Origin: Eucommia ulmoides
Lineage: Eukaryota > Streptophyta > Magnoliopsida > Garryales > Eucommiaceae
DNA: 64,000 nucleotides
Reading direction: 5' to 3'
Assembly: GCA_016647705.1 (NCBI GenBank)
Contig: CM028333.1
Coordinates: 28,990,743 to 29,054,742 of the forward strand
Shown here piece after piece: positions 11,191 to 23,967 of this stretch (position 1 is its first letter; every line of letters begins with the position of its first letter). The position numbers were made by a program, and so were the translations under genes. The notes under the pieces were generated by a model. It worked only from the letters and a program-made list of their open reading frames with translations. It did not search any database and had not been told where the DNA came from.

Positions 11191-12847
11191 GACATGCGCA
11201 TCGAAAAACACTCCTCGAACTACTCTCTCCTTTCTTTTCTAGTATAGGTCAAGGCTACAATAGCCCACCTAGAGATTTCGTTACTTCTCAACCTTAACTT
11301 GACTAACAAATCACCGAATAACAAATGCTGCGATTTTCCATTTCCATTCCAATCTACTAATCATACTCACGCCATTACAGTATAGTTCATATTACTAGAG
11401 TATTGTATATCTCGTTTTATGCACCTCTTTTAAGGTCTTATCTGTAAATTGTCATTATCAACCCTACACATTTTATTTCAAATTCTCAAACTTCATCATT
11501 CTTTCAGACACACTAATCAGCTCTACAGTCAATTCCCACTGCATTGCTAAACCTTCTTAGCTGGACATCTGACTTTTACATGTCTACACTACGGTAAAAT
11601 CAATATCGAACAGCGTTACCATCTGACCAGCCGCCCACTAAATTTACAAGGGCCTCAACTCAACCCATAAATTAATATGAACAACCAACTCACTAATTTC
11701 TGACCTGAAATATTTGCTATAGTCAGCCTTGTGACCATTTTCTTTCCCTTCCACTCTAATCTTTCCCAACTGGACATCTAACTTATGCCTAATAGACTTA
11801 CAAAGATCCCAACTTGACACATACATTAGTATGAATAACCCAAATATGCGCAACCACATTTTTTTCAATTTCTGACTTAAAGCACAAATCCCGTCATACA
11901 GGAGATGTCGCTAAACGTTAGAACGAATATGATCTCTACTAGTTCCAAAAAGTTTCGAATTCCAGTCACATGTTCTCGGCCTTCTCCACATTCCGTCAAC
12001 CCACCACTTCGACTTCATTTGGATTCACTTGAATACTATACCTTAAGAGCATTAGTCCCAAAATTACCATTCAATCCAACCAACACTCATATTTATTGTA
12101 TTTTTGCCTACAATCGCACAGTCTTAGTAACACATTCTGGATATATTCTACATGTTCTTCTCTACTCTCGACTGGATCACCGTTTTCACCACGTCACAAT
12201 TTCTGACCTCCAATTGGTAATACTCTACTCAACAATCTAATTTAGAAAACACTCTGGTCCTTCTGCAGTCGATTTAACAAACCATCCATTCTAACCGATG
12301 AATGACCAACACTGGATATTCATGGAAAAAAACACCAGATCTACATTAATCATGAGTTAATGGTCTAATTTATTGTAACAATTCGGTTTCCCACGGCTGT
12401 CACAAGGCTTCTTCTATAGAGACTTTTTAAACCGAAAACTAATTTACTCACATTTTTAATATTCAACAAATTTTTAATTACTAAATGGAGACCACCTTTA
12501 AAGTCCCTAAAGTTATAATTCTAAATCCCAATTTCCCGCATTTTATCAACACAATTATATTTAGCCAACTTAATGAGCCGAACGTTCATCTCTTTAAAAT
12601 TATGAAACTTATTTTACAACAACCACAATTATTAATCACACTTACCAGCACCCTGACAGCTCTCAGAACTACTTAGGGAAAATCCCTAACTACTATAATA
12701 TCCACCGCCTGAACTTGTTTTGACTGGTGCCCAGCACCCGCGTTCTGAATTTTGATATCCTTTGTTTAACACTTTTCTGACCTCCTAGACCCACTATCAA
12801 ACTAATTGGGGGTACTGATTACATCTTCCTCAAATATACAAACTTTG
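9651..12847 (-). other. Decayed internal region of the Tekay/Del-like element
   Basis: This continues upstream, in element sense, of the polypurine tract at 9651-9690. I could not recognise chromodomain, integrase or reverse transcriptase motifs in either strand, so pol is either lost or was never present (a large non-autonomous derivative). There is a (TA)n run at 11154-11188. A loose direct repeat of roughly 190 bp pairs the segments around 11560-11690 and 11760-11840 (CTGGACATCT-ACTT, then AATATGAACAACC/AGTATGAATAACC). The right boundary is unclear. Confidence 0.4.
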
Positions 12848-14369
12848 ACTATATCCTGAATCGAGCAGTCGACTACCGATCTTGGTCAATCGACTTATGT
12901 GTCTGTGTCAGGATATTATGTAATTCTGAATTTCAATTTGAAAGTAACCGTTACTAGCCGTTTTTTGGTTAGGATTCATGAGAGATTTTATGGATTTAAT
13001 ATTATTTGAGATATGCAATACATATTATGTTATCCTTATAGATTTGGTTCATTAAATTTGAATATTTCTCAATTTGGTACATATAATTGTTTCTATTTTA
13101 TTTAATTGTAATTGAAAAATATTTGGGGGACTTAATTGAGAAGTTTAAAATCTATAATTAAGTAAATGAACCAAAATGAAGTCTTAATGATATAAGGGGT
13201 CTAAAAGAGAAATTAAGTGTCATGACAAATGTGAACTAGCTATTAGAAACTAATTTTAATTCTATTTATATAGACCTGCATTTTTTATATCATTAAGAAA
13301 GATTAATAGAGATCAAGAAATATTACTAAGTTTTTCTAAGAGAAATCATATTGAGATTTGTTAGAGCTTTTCTATGAGTCATTCTTGATAATCATTTGCT
13401 GTGAATCATTGTTGCTACCAAATCTGAAGTAACATCGCTCTAATTATTTTTTCGGTGGATTCCGGGTGAGATCTTTCTAAATTACTTTCTATATAGTATT
13501 GCTTGATTAAATTTTTAGAATTTGATCTTTAGAAATTATTTTCTGATTTTTTATTGGAAAATATTTTTTAAACAATTTCTTGAATTAATCTGATTACGTG
13601 CTCAATTACGTGCTACCAATTTTTGTTTAAAATCATATTTTGAGTATCTTACTTTTTTATCACTAGTTTTGGGATATTAATTGAGTTTTAATTTATCTAG
13701 GGTGGTAGAAGCTCCGAGTGAGAAAAATTACTTGTCAATTTTTTAATTGGTAAGTTGAGTGGCGAATTAAATACTATTGGGAGTATTTAATCAAAGGTTA
13801 GCTAATTTCAGTCTCTTCCTATAAAGAGATTGAGGTAGTAATTCTTCATGAATTGAATTATTTTGTGTGGATTTTGTAACGGTTCAATCCTTGCCGGGTG
13901 AAAGGATATTTGGAGTGTTTTGTGAGGTTTTGATTATTTAGCCTTTGTTTTAAAAATAATTAGGTTATTCTTGAGCCTGTAAAAAATAGAGGTTATTCCT
14001 TAGTCTGTGAAATTATTTTTTTGTAAAGATTGATTCTGAGCCTGTAAAAGAATTTTTGTGAGGATTTGGTTTCTACCTTTAAAGGAATCATGAGTTTAGT
14101 GGGTGCGACTCTCTATAGGGCTCGGAGGACTGGATTAGCCAAGTGTAGCTTGGTGAACCAGTATAAATTTATGGTGTGCTTCTATTTTTACATTATTTAT
14201 TTTTGTTGTTTGGTGTGCACCTAGTTGATTTTATATTTCCGCTATGATATAAAGATAATAATTAATTTAGGATTAAAATTAATTATTTGAGTTATTAAAA
14301 TATTTTTTCTCTGATAATTTTTTAACTGCCCAATTTACCCCCCCTCTTGGGTATTTCACTGGACCAATA
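12848..14369 (+). mobile_element. Copia LTR remnant, 5'-truncated
   Basis: This is homologous along its length to the solo LTR at 16218-18297. Shared landmarks are GAGCAGTCGACTACC near the left end, AATTTCTCAATTTGGTAC, ATAGACCTGC, AGCTCCGAGTGAGA, GGGCTCGGAGGACTGGA and the C-rich end CCCCCCTCTTGGGTATTTCAC. The part matching the first 550 bp of the intact copy is missing. No primer binding site follows, so this is a truncated or solo LTR. A TATA-like TATTTATATAG lies at about 13264. Confidence 0.75.
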
Positions 14370-15910
14370 ATCCCTCCTTCATATCCATTTAGCCATCACC
14401 GGAAATCATCATCATCGTGTCCTCCTGACGTCGCCGCTACAGCCTGCAGTAAAACTCATTTATCTCAAATCCAGGTCAATAATTGATTCATCTATCATGT
14501 TCACTATTCTCTAAGATCTAATTATCTTCTTCCATTTATGATTTTATTACATCGATCTCTTGATAGATTATTGTTTAAGGTGTGTTTGTCTTGATTGAAG
14601 GTTTCGATTCTAATTAGGGTTAGTGTTTCATGGTGTTTCATTGCTGTTTGATCTTAGAAAATTTGGGAATAGAAAACAAAACCAAAAAAAAAATTGATTT
14701 TGGAACTTGGGAGCAATTTGTTCTGTTTCCTAAAATTCTATTCTAAAAATCTAAGAAATTTTCTTCTCTAATTTATGTTTCTGTTACATAGTGGTGCAGT
14801 GTGGGGATCGTATCTAATGCAGTGATTTTAGGTACAAATTTTCATTTTTTCTGGAATTGCTTCTGTATTGTACTCTGTAAATGAAAATGTATTCCAATAT
14901 ATTAATAGATTCTCTATCGCCTTTACCGATGACAGTATGTGTACTTGATCCCACAAACCCTATCGTCCTTAACTCCACGATCAATTCGGCTGTTCACCTC
15001 CCACCTCCCATGTTGGGTAGCTCCATCTTCACCCTAATTGAAATGACTCTCTCCTTCGATCTCAAGAAATCTTTCGTAGCCTATCCATTCCTTTCACGAA
15101 ACCATTTTTTATTCTAAGCACTTTGAATCTGAACTATTTGATTTGGATTTCAATTTCAACTGTTTCTTCAAAAAAAAATTCTGATATATTTTTTTTTCAA
15201 TTTTAGAATCTCCAATTGATGCTTGGACGGTGACCCCTAGAGCTGAAGCAATGTCATTTCCTGATTAACATACCCTTTTTTAGGTACGTTTAACTAACCT
15301 CAACCCTATATTTCGAACACACAAACATATTTTTTTTCCCTTTTCGTTACAATACTTTTGTTTTTGTTCCTAGAGAACTGGGAATACAAACTGAAATCTA
15401 GGAAAGAAACGCTAAGGTGGTATTTGTTTAGTGTTTTTGCTTTTCAATTTCAGTTTTTGTTCCTCCAAATACCACTTAGGTAGCGTTTGTTTTATTGCAA
15501 ATTGGAGCTTCCGAATTGCAATTGAAAATGAACGCATGTGAAAATCTGAAACATAACCGAATTCTTCCATTTCTCCTCCAAATTTCAGTTCTAAAATTTT
15601 TTGCCTTTTGTACAAATGATGAACCATATCAAGTTTGGGTTAGAGGTGGTGAGTGCCCATAGATGGTGGTGAAATACGGTCAGGGCTCATCTCTTGCCCT
15701 GTTCACCGATGTCACCAACTCCAAGTACTCTCTCTCTCTCTCTTCAAATTTGCATTATTGGTGTATCAATATATGTGTGTTGGTGTATATTATTTGTTTG
15801 GTATCAATGGATACTCAATTTGTAGGATAGATTCATACTGCTTTGTTACCTTTAAACTGCCGTCGTCAATAAAGCATTGTGTTTTGTGGTAATGCTTAAT
15901 TGGGGGAAAG
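14370..15910 (+). other. Decayed genic segment with exon-like islands
   Basis: No intact gene is found. The stretch has features of plant gene DNA: a GC-richer UTR-like piece (14373-14455), an exon-like island at 15207-15282 bounded by ttttag and GTACGT, and the Cgi121-like exon at 15663-15724. A 78-residue open frame at 14881-15117 has no domain I recognise. A solo LTR interrupts the stretch at 15911. Confidence 0.35.
15663..15724 (+). pseudogene. Exon resembling KEOPS subunit Cgi121/TPRKB
   Basis: Between an acceptor-like catag and a donor-like GTACTC (15725), the frame reads MVVKYGQGSSLALFTDVTNS. Cgi121/TPRKB proteins of plants have a similar N-terminal strand, of the form LSxALFTDVxNSKEL. 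The protein is an accessory subunit of the KEOPS complex that makes the t6A modification on tRNAs. The next expected segment is not found in the following 180 bp or beyond the 3.6 kb LTR insertion, so this is a lone exon. It is short, and the assignment comes from recall of a family motif only. Confidence 0.4.
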
Positions 15911-16217
15911 TGATAGGTGTAAATTACCTATATATTTCCAAACCGAAATTGTTAGTTTTCGAGTACGTTTAATATGTTTTTGTTAAGTTTTAATATGTTT
16001 TTATTCTTTTTGTATTAAAACAGGTGTATGGGTGAAAAAGTATGAAATCGGAGTGCAAACGATCAATTGGGACCAAAAACGGTCGGAGAATGGTGGAAAA
16101 ACAAGCAATGAGACAATATTCTGAAAGAAGCCTACCGCCGCGGCATCCAGACCACTGCCGCAGGCAGAGAAGAAAAATTCTTGCTGGACACTCACCGCCT
16201 AGGCGGTAAAACTGCAG

Positions 16218-18297
16218 TGTTGATCTTAAGGTTTTGATGAACAATTAAGTATTAATGTTTTGGTGGAACTAATATTTAATTGAGTGTTTTAGTGATTTAA
16301 AGTTCCAGTAATGAAGATGTCAAATTGAATGGATGCTAAATGAAGATATTAAGATGATGAAGATGTATTAAGAGTTTGAAAAAATTAGGGAAAACAACCC
16401 AGATAAATATTAACTCTTAATATCCCATTTAGGAACACACACATGGCACAAAATGAGTTTTATCTTTTATGTGTATTTTTGTTAAGTATAATTATTTGCT
16501 CCAATGTGATTTGAAAAGAAATAGTTTTGAATGACTAAAATAAAATATAAGAATGTGGAGCTAATTTAGAGAATAAAATGTATTAAAATGAATTGGAGAG
16601 AAGTGTTCAGCAAAGAGGAGTTGACTGATAAGTTGACTGATGGGTATAAGACAAACATGTTGAATTGATCAGTCAACTAATAAGTCGACCGATGAGAAGA
16701 AAGTGAAGTCTCTGAATCTAGCAATCGACTGATAAGTCGACCGATGAACATCCTTGGCTACATCTTGAATTGGGCAGTCGACTGACTAGTCAACCGATGG
16801 AGCTATTTCAGGATCTTATGCATTATGAAATCATATCTAAAAGTAGCCATTTTTTTGTTAATATTTGAAATACATTTCGGAGATATTATATATATTTAAG
16901 GTATGGTTCATATACTAATTAAATCCTATTAATATGGTTCATCAAATATTAATATTTCTCAATTTGGTACTTGAAATTGATTCTAGTCTATTTAATTGAG
17001 ATTGAGAAATACTTTGGGGATTTAATTGAGAGTTTTGAAAGTTGTTATTAAGTGTAATTGAACCTAATTGAAGTCTTTATGATATAAGGGGTCTATAAGA
17101 TCTTTTAATTGTCATGACACTTGTAAACTAGCTGTTAGAAGGCTGATTACATGTTCCTTTAAATAGACCTGCCAATTTAATTAACAAATTTAAGTAGTAA
17201 AGAAGAGAAATTATATCATATCATAAGAGCGAACTTTTGTAAGAGTTATCTTTCTGAGAGTTTGTAAGTTATTCTAAGAGTGATCTTGAAAATCTATTAT
17301 GATTAATATTTGCTGCTACCGGATCTGAAGTTACATTGCTTTATCTGATTATTCTGTGAATTTCGGGTGAGATCTTTTCAATTATATTCTTTCATTACAT
17401 TACTTGTTTATATTTTAGAAATTGATCTTAGAAATTGTTTCTGATTTGTTAAAGAAAATATTTTTACAAACAATTTCTTGAATCTGATTACGTGCTCCAA
17501 TTTTCTACCAATATCTTGTTAAAATCAGATTTTGTATCTCACGTTTTTCTATCACTAGTTGGAAAATTAATTGAGTTATTATTTATCTAGAGTGGTAGAA
17601 GCTCCGAGTGAGATTTCCTATTTATCATTTTGTATTGGTAAGTAGTGTGAAGGGTTAAATACTGTTGGGGGTATTTAATCAAGGGTAGTTGGGTTTCAGT
17701 CTCTTTCTGTAAATAGATTGAGGTAGTGATTCTTCCTAGATAGAATTGTATTGTGAGTGATTTGTAAAGGTTCCATCCTTACCTGGGAAAATGATAGTTG
17801 GAGTATTTTATTAGGTTTTAATTCTTGCGCCATAGTGATAAAAAGAATTAAGTTAATCTTTCGCCTGTAAAAAGATAGATTATTCTTTAGCCTGTAAAAA
17901 GTAGAGGTTTTTTCTTAGTTTGAGAAAAGAAAATTGTAAAGGTTGATTCTGAGCCTGTAAAATAATCGGTGTATGGGTTTGGTTCCTAACTTTAAAGGGA
18001 TCTTGAGAATTAGTGGGTGCGAATCTCTGTGGGGCTCGGAGGACTGGACTAGCCAAGAGTAGCTTGGTGAACCAGGATATATTTTTGTGTGTTGCATTAT
18101 TAATTTGTTTATTTTTGTTGTTTGGGTGTGCACTTAGTTTGATCATATTATTCCGCTATGTTATAAAGATAATAATTAATTTAGGATTAAAATTAATTAT
18201 TTGACTTATCGAGTTTTATTCTGATTATTTTTTAATTACCTAATTCACCCTCCCCCCCCCCCCCCCCCCCCCACTTGGGTATTCTACTGGGCCAACC
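16218..18297 (+). mobile_element. Copia solo LTR nested in L1
   Basis: It begins TGTTGATC and ends GGGCCAACC, where a canonical end would be CAACA. It is flanked by TGCAG (16213-16217 and 18298-18302; one further C also matches). Its 3' end has the poly-C tract and CACTTGGGTATTC typical of copia LTRs just before the initiator-Met primer site. No primer site follows, so it is a solo LTR. At 2080 bp it is long. U3 holds about four copies of a GTCGACTGATAAGTCGACC-like motif (16620-16800). A TTTAAATAG box is near 17158. Confidence 0.8.
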
Positions 18298-18900
18298 TGC
18301 AGGATGTCCCTGAATCCACCGCCTTCTCCACCGCTGTGGCGAACCTTAAACCAACATACTCACCGCCTAGGCGGTCATCTCTGCACCAAAATAGATATTT
18401 ATTTTGGATATTTTGCCTATTTAAACCCTTCTCCTCCTCTCTCCTTTGCTCTCCTCGACCATTACAACCCTTAGGGCTTAGTTTATAGTATAGAGAGAGT
18501 ATGGGGAGTGCCCAAACAAATCCTAAAGAGAAGATTACCACGCGGAGAAGGAGAATCAATCGGTGGACGGTTTTAGCGGCTAATCTTCAGATATCGGCTA
18601 AGTTCATCTGTTTTTCTTTTTATTTCTTATCTCCGATATTTGTTTGAGCATGTTTAGCTTAGTTTCAATTGTATACACAGCTATGGCCATAGGTTAAACG
18701 TGAATTATGTATGAGATTAATATCATTTATAAAAATGTAGTTTTGTTTAAGTTGTGTTTCTTTAATGATTGTTCTTCATTATTTGAGTGTGTTTATCATA
18801 TTTTCATGTTTATATGCTAGTTTAGATATATCGATAATACGGGGTTTGACGCTCGGAAAAGGTAACCTCAGATTCGGACTAGGGTAAACACAACGCATGA

Positions 18901-19190
18901 AATCAATGACGTTGGGGCGAGACCCACGTGACCTAGTGTCGTTAAGATGTTGAGGGGTACTTCTTCGTTGACGTGAATTCGCTTTATATCCCTCGTCTTA
19001 CACTCAGGATAAGTGATGGAAAAGTTTACGAACTGAGATTTTGTGTGCAATCAATGACGTTAGGGCAAGACTTACGCAACCTAGGGTCGTTAAGATGTTG
19101 AGGGGGACATCTTCGTTGACACGAAATTGTGTATTCCCCCATCTTACACTCGGGAGAGGTGGCAAAGGAGTTTTAGATACCGATATTATC
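18901..19190. repeat. Tandem duplication inside LTR L1, period about 148 bp
   Basis: AATCAATGACGTTGGGGCGA (18901) recurs as AATCAATGACGTTAGGGCAA (about 19049). Each is followed by the TCGTTAAGATGTTGAGGGG and CTTACACTC blocks. Other LTRs of the family in this window have this block only once. Confidence 0.75.
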
Positions 19191-19507
19191 AAATAGGTTG
19201 AACACCATTATTGTAAACTAAAAGAAATCAAATGCGTTTAAGTAAATAAAGTTAATCCCTAGATAATCCATCCCCTAAACTATCTCGTATTAGTAATTAG
19301 TATAGTTAAATTAGTATTTCAATGTTAGTATTTAATTATAAATACGATTTTTGTTGCCTAGATAAAGTCGAGTTATGACAATTGCAGTACTCGATAGTAA
19401 TCTCAACCAATCCCTGTAGATATGATACCCGACCGAAATGTGCATTATACTAAAACTTGATCCATACACTTACGGTGAAAGTGAAAACGCTTAAATTGCG
19501 GCCACCA

Positions 19508-22500
19508 GAAAGCTAATGCATAAATTGTTGAGTAAAATGACATTTTATTTTCAAATAGTTGAAAATAAATTGTGGTTTGTGATTTTCATCTTATTTGGCA
19601 TTTTGTGATGCAACCCTTTGCATTCAAGACCTCACCCTTTTGCCCGATCTCTTTTGCAAGTCGTGGCCTTCGATCTAGGTTTTCTTTCTCTATCTTCTCT
19701 AATTTGTTCAGTCTGTGTGTGTGATTTCTCTTTGGTTTTTTCTTCGACTTAGTTTAATTAGTGTTTTTGGTCTATGAATTTGATTACATTTGCTTACAAT
19801 ATTCTCATTTGATTTGTCAATCAATTCATGGACAGTTGAGTTTTAATTCCAGATAAGTGAATTTGTCATGCCCTCTCAATAAATCATTCATGGCATGATG
19901 TCAATCATGTCATGTTTATGCTGTTGTCGTTGCCGTTGCATCTCCGTCTCCCTTAATCCTTGATTTTATTCATGTAAGTGATTGATTCAATTTTGCATCT
20001 AAAGTGAGCCACCAAAATAAGCCTGCTTCACTCTTATTTCATTGACTCCCATTCCCTTTCAATTAGGATTAAGATTATTTTCTTAAATTATGTTCTTTAG
20101 TAATTGTCTAAAATTATAGTTAGGTTATTAATTTCTTATAAGGGTTATTTATTGAATTTACATTTGTTTGTGAAATTAGTGTTCTTTATAGACTTTTGAG
20201 TGTTTTACATATTTTTTTATTTGCTTTTTGTGTAGAGCACCTATGTTGAGAACTCAATGATAGTAGAAAATGACAAAGAATTTGGACACACCCATTTATC
20301 AGAGGTTTATTTTTCTGAAGTTCTTTATTTACATTACCATTTTTTTCATTGTTTTTTAGTCCAGCGCTAAACCAAAGTTGGGAACAATTTTTTTTGGGAA
20401 ACTAAGTCCACTGTGGGAACTAATTTTAAAGGAACAATTTTTTTGCGAATTTTTTGGAAATTAATGAAATATGGGAACAACTCTTTTATAACTAACCATG
20501 ATTTTAGGGATCAAAGTTGCAATATGTTGTATGATATGTTTTATGCTCCCATAATGTATAGAACAAAGTTCTAGGAACCTAACACAATTGTTCCCAAGGT
20601 CAATTTCTTGATTGGAAGAATATATTTTTTCGGTTGGTTCTTTTGTTTATGAACAAATATGAGCTGATTTGTATTACTTCAAAAAGGAAGATTAGTTGAT
20701 AGGTCAACAGTGTGGTTTAATGTGCATCAACACGTATGAAGAATATTGTTTGACAAACTCGAGAAGTTTGAGCTTTGGTATGTAATTTGAAATTTGGAGA
20801 GTTCATTTTAGGATGTCATTGACATTTGTATTGTGTTGTTGCCCGATGGAATTGGTTATAATATATGGCTTGGATAATCAATTGTCAGTATAATTTGTTT
20901 TCCATGTGTAGCAATTTAATATTTCGTGATTTTGAGCACAATCTTGATTAGATTTAAGTGGTTTTAGTCACAAGATGATTCTAATATTATTTTCATTTTT
21001 TTGTTGTGCGCACCCGCAGCTCAATGATTGTTTTTTATTAGTAAATATGTATTGTATAGTTTTGTGTTAGTAACTATTTTGAGACAATGAAACTTGGGAG
21101 TGCTGGAAAAACAAAAAGGACTTTGTTAATTTCCAATTAAAATTAATCTCTTTCATTATAGTTGTTTCATTATTTTTTTGTATTTAACAAATTATATTAT
21201 TTTTATATTAAATTAACTATATATTTAATAATAACAAATTTAAAACCCAAAATAATTTATGTGTGTAATGTTTGTTAAATATTACAAATATTACACAAAC
21301 ACATGTAATTTGTAATGTGTAACTAATATTACATAAGTACATATAACCAAAAATATATAGATATATGTAATATATAAAAATTATTAAATTGTAACTAATA
21401 TTCACTATAATTCGAGTTAACTTACTAAAGTTCTCTCTACAATCCCTGCAATGCCTGCACATATTGGACTAAAACTCAAGCAAATCTCAACTTAAGGGAC
21501 TAAATAAAAACTTATGTTTTAAGCGGAATTTATTTAAAATTAGGTCTGTCATTTAGTACAAATGGCCAATTATCCTTCGCATATTTTAATTTGATTTGTA
21601 AATTTTGTTAATTTTCCCCCTCTAACAATTTGTGCTAAATCAATTGTGTCGTTTTTTTTATATTAAATTAAACACTGAATCTCTAATTATTATTTTTTTT
21701 TTTATAAAATATAAGGCTAAAGTCTACATTTAGAATCATTCAAAAATGAATTACATGAGGTACCACTCTTATCCATTGTGCCGTTTTAGTCTTTTTAAAT
21801 CTTATTATAATACTTAAAAGTGGAATACAAGTCTTTAAAATTAAATTTGGTTAATCTCTCTAATCTCCTTACTCTTATTAAATTAATGGCCAAGATCTTC
21901 TCTTTCCATTACCAATAACATTAAATGAATAAAAAACTACTTTTAATTCAAATTAATAACATTGAAAATGAATAGAAAATTGCTTACACTTTATATTCTA
22001 TATTTGCATAATAAAATAAATTATTATTTTTAATTAATAATTATATTTATTTTTTTATTTTTTAATTAGAAATTCAAAATTTCATTCTTTTTTTTTTAAA
22101 TTATATTTTGGATTTTTCTTAAAAAATTAAATAAATTTTTTATTTAAATAAAATTGTTTTATTGTTAATTGTTCTATTTATTTTTATTTTTTCATTATTA
22201 GTATCTATTCAAATTTTCAATCATTTTTTACAAAAAAAAAAAAACAAAACAAAACAAAAAATCATATTATTGATTTTTTTTTTTAAATAATTAAATTATT
22301 CTTTATTCAAAAATAAGATCAAACATGTGGGCTGAAAATGATAGTTCCTTAAAGACATTATTTTCTCCAATGATCTATTTTAACATTAATCATATCCTTA
22401 AATGAATGTATTTTTTCTCATACTTGAAAAAAAAAATGGATTCTTCATGAGCACTTCAAATTAAAAATATTTTTTTTAAATCCAAAATTTACGATTCACT

Positions 22501-22568
22501 ATTTATCTAATTCATTTTGTGCAGATATTTTTTTTAAAGAAAAAACCAACAATTCTCTCAAAAGTTAA
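19508..22568. other. A+T-rich intergenic DNA, no recognised gene
   Basis: I see no supported gene. A short UTR-like, pyrimidine-rich piece lies at 19610-19710. One exon-like island lies at 20236-20304, between tgtgtag and GTTTAT; it is open in one frame (STYVENSMIVENDKEFGH) but matches nothing I know. The rest (21160-22560) is low-complexity A/T. Confidence 0.5.
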
Positions 22569-23007
22569 GGGTATGTTTGGTAGGGTGGAAAATGAAATGG
22601 ATAGGAAAATAAAAATGAAAATGGGGTGAAAAATAAAAATTTGTTGTGTTTGGCTAGAGGTGAAAATGAAAACGAAAAAGAAAATAGAGTGAAAAAAACT
22701 CATTCCCGCCACTTCCCCCTCTCCCCCCCCCCCAAAAAAAAAAAAATTGGGGTGAAAATGAAGGGATGGTAGAAAAAATGATCCAAGATTACCATTATAC
22801 CCCTTTGTTTTAAGTGTATATTATTTTTTTCTGTTACCATTAATATGTAATAAGGGTAAAATAGTGCATATTATTTTTTTTTCTTTTATTTTTCTTTCTT
22901 TAATACACATAAAATATTATTTTTTTCTCTTTTTATATCCCTCCAACCAAATATACTAACATTTCCCTTTTCCTTTTTCTTTTCCATCCTTCCAACCAAA
23001 TATACTC
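22569..23007. mobile_element. Tourist-like (PIF/Harbinger) MITE
   Basis: A 439 bp element with terminal inverted repeats GGGTATGTTTGGTAGG and, read from the right end, GAGTATATTTGGTTGG. It is flanked by the 3-bp target duplication TAA (22566-22568 and 23008-23010), the signature of PIF/Harbinger elements. It has no coding capacity. An additional inner copy of the right terminus (CCAACCAAATATACT) lies near 22945. Confidence 0.8.
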
Positions 23008-23407
23008 TAAAAGTCATTGTACGCCACAAAAGTTATTGTAATGTTTTATATGAAAATTGCAATTATTTTAAAATAGTATAATAATTTTGGATTTATAAAA
23101 AAATTATTGTAGCAACGTGGAATACATTGACTAACATTTTAAGTTCGTATACTATTAAAACAAATATTTTATATTCATACAGTCTACTAGCTCATAATAA
23201 TCTTACAAAACTTGAAAAACACGCAATATATTGATATTTTTGTTATTTTTTGGCTTCGAGGTCAGAAATCAATTTTGTCATTCCATAATTTTATGACTTT
23301 TTATTTTGTTTATTTATATTTTATGATTTCTAACTTCTGTTATGTTTTTTCAAAATAGGTCTTCCTACAAAAATTTTGGGTATTCAATCAATTTTATTGA
23401 AAGTATT
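23008..23407. other. Spacer, no gene seen
   Basis: A/T-rich sequence with no recognised element. It ends with GTATT, the left target duplication of the Tat element T1. Confidence 0.6.
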
Positions 23408-23883
23408 TGATGAGAGTATTTTTGGGCATCACCGAGTTAGCACCTAGGCCTCGGCTCCATGTCCGTTTTCGCCAACAATTTCTCCACAAGCCTAATAAAG
23501 GCCCGCAGGCTTCTCCTGATGGCCCAAAAGCCCAAGCCCATTTCTATGCAATTTTACTTTGCAATTTCCATTTCTATAAATACTAGAGCAAATCAATGTC
23601 ATAAGATAATGCTCATTTTTGTAATTAATGCATATTAAACTCTTTTTCTCTCTTAACTCTTATTCTCGCGTTGGACGGGCTTTTCGAGAAACCACTGGCC
23701 AGATTCCTTCTGCAGAAAAGAGTCACTAAGAAGCAGGACTCTAGGCACAACAGGTCAGTCCTCCCCAAATTCAGTGTAGCTCATGTAACGAATTTTCAAC
23801 TGCCAACTCCATCTCAACAAGAGAACCCATCCGTCATCCGATTGGACCATACACGAGATGTGTACTAGTTTTATACACCAACA
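23408..23883 (+). repeat. T1 5' LTR and primer binding site
   Basis: The LTR starts TGATGAGAGTATTTTTGGGC and ends ATACACCAACA. It is followed at 23884 by the primer-site region GTTTGGCATCGTCTGTAGGA, the form seen after Tat LTRs. TATAAATAC at about 23574 is the likely core promoter, with U3 upstream of it. Confidence 0.85.
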
Positions 23884-23967
23884 GTTTGGCATCGTCTGTA
23901 GGAACGTGCAGAAAGCCTTCTCTTGATCATTGCTCTCTGCTCAATTGAGCTTGGATGATCCTAAGGT

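Larger units (their letters stand above)
15911..19507 (+). mobile_element. Athila-like solo LTR (L1) with nested insertion
   Basis: It starts TGATAGGTGTAAATTACC and ends TTGCGGCCACCA, flanked by the exact 5-bp target duplication GAAAG (15906-15910 and 19508-19512). Without the nested copia LTR (16218-18302) it is 1512 bp, close to the 1508 bp right LTR of the complete element at 26553-34057. Palindromes lie at 16134-16143 (CCGCCGCGG), about 16153-16167 and 16193-16207 (CACCGCCTAGGCGGT), and past the insert at 18315-18342 and 18361-18375. A TATTTAAA box follows at about 18418. An internal tandem duplication of about 148 bp (18901-19190) is not present in the sister copies. Confidence 0.85.

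Noticed and set aside
11905-12240. 111-codon plus-strand open frame
   Set aside because: No recognisable domain; lies in decayed retroelement DNA.
16001-16244. Minus-strand open frames in LTR L1
   Set aside because: Non-coding U3 of an LTR; not conserved in sister LTRs.
21190-21470. TGTAATATTAC-rich stretch resembling 2990-3110
   Set aside because: Similarity is compositional (A/T-rich short words) without an alignable block.
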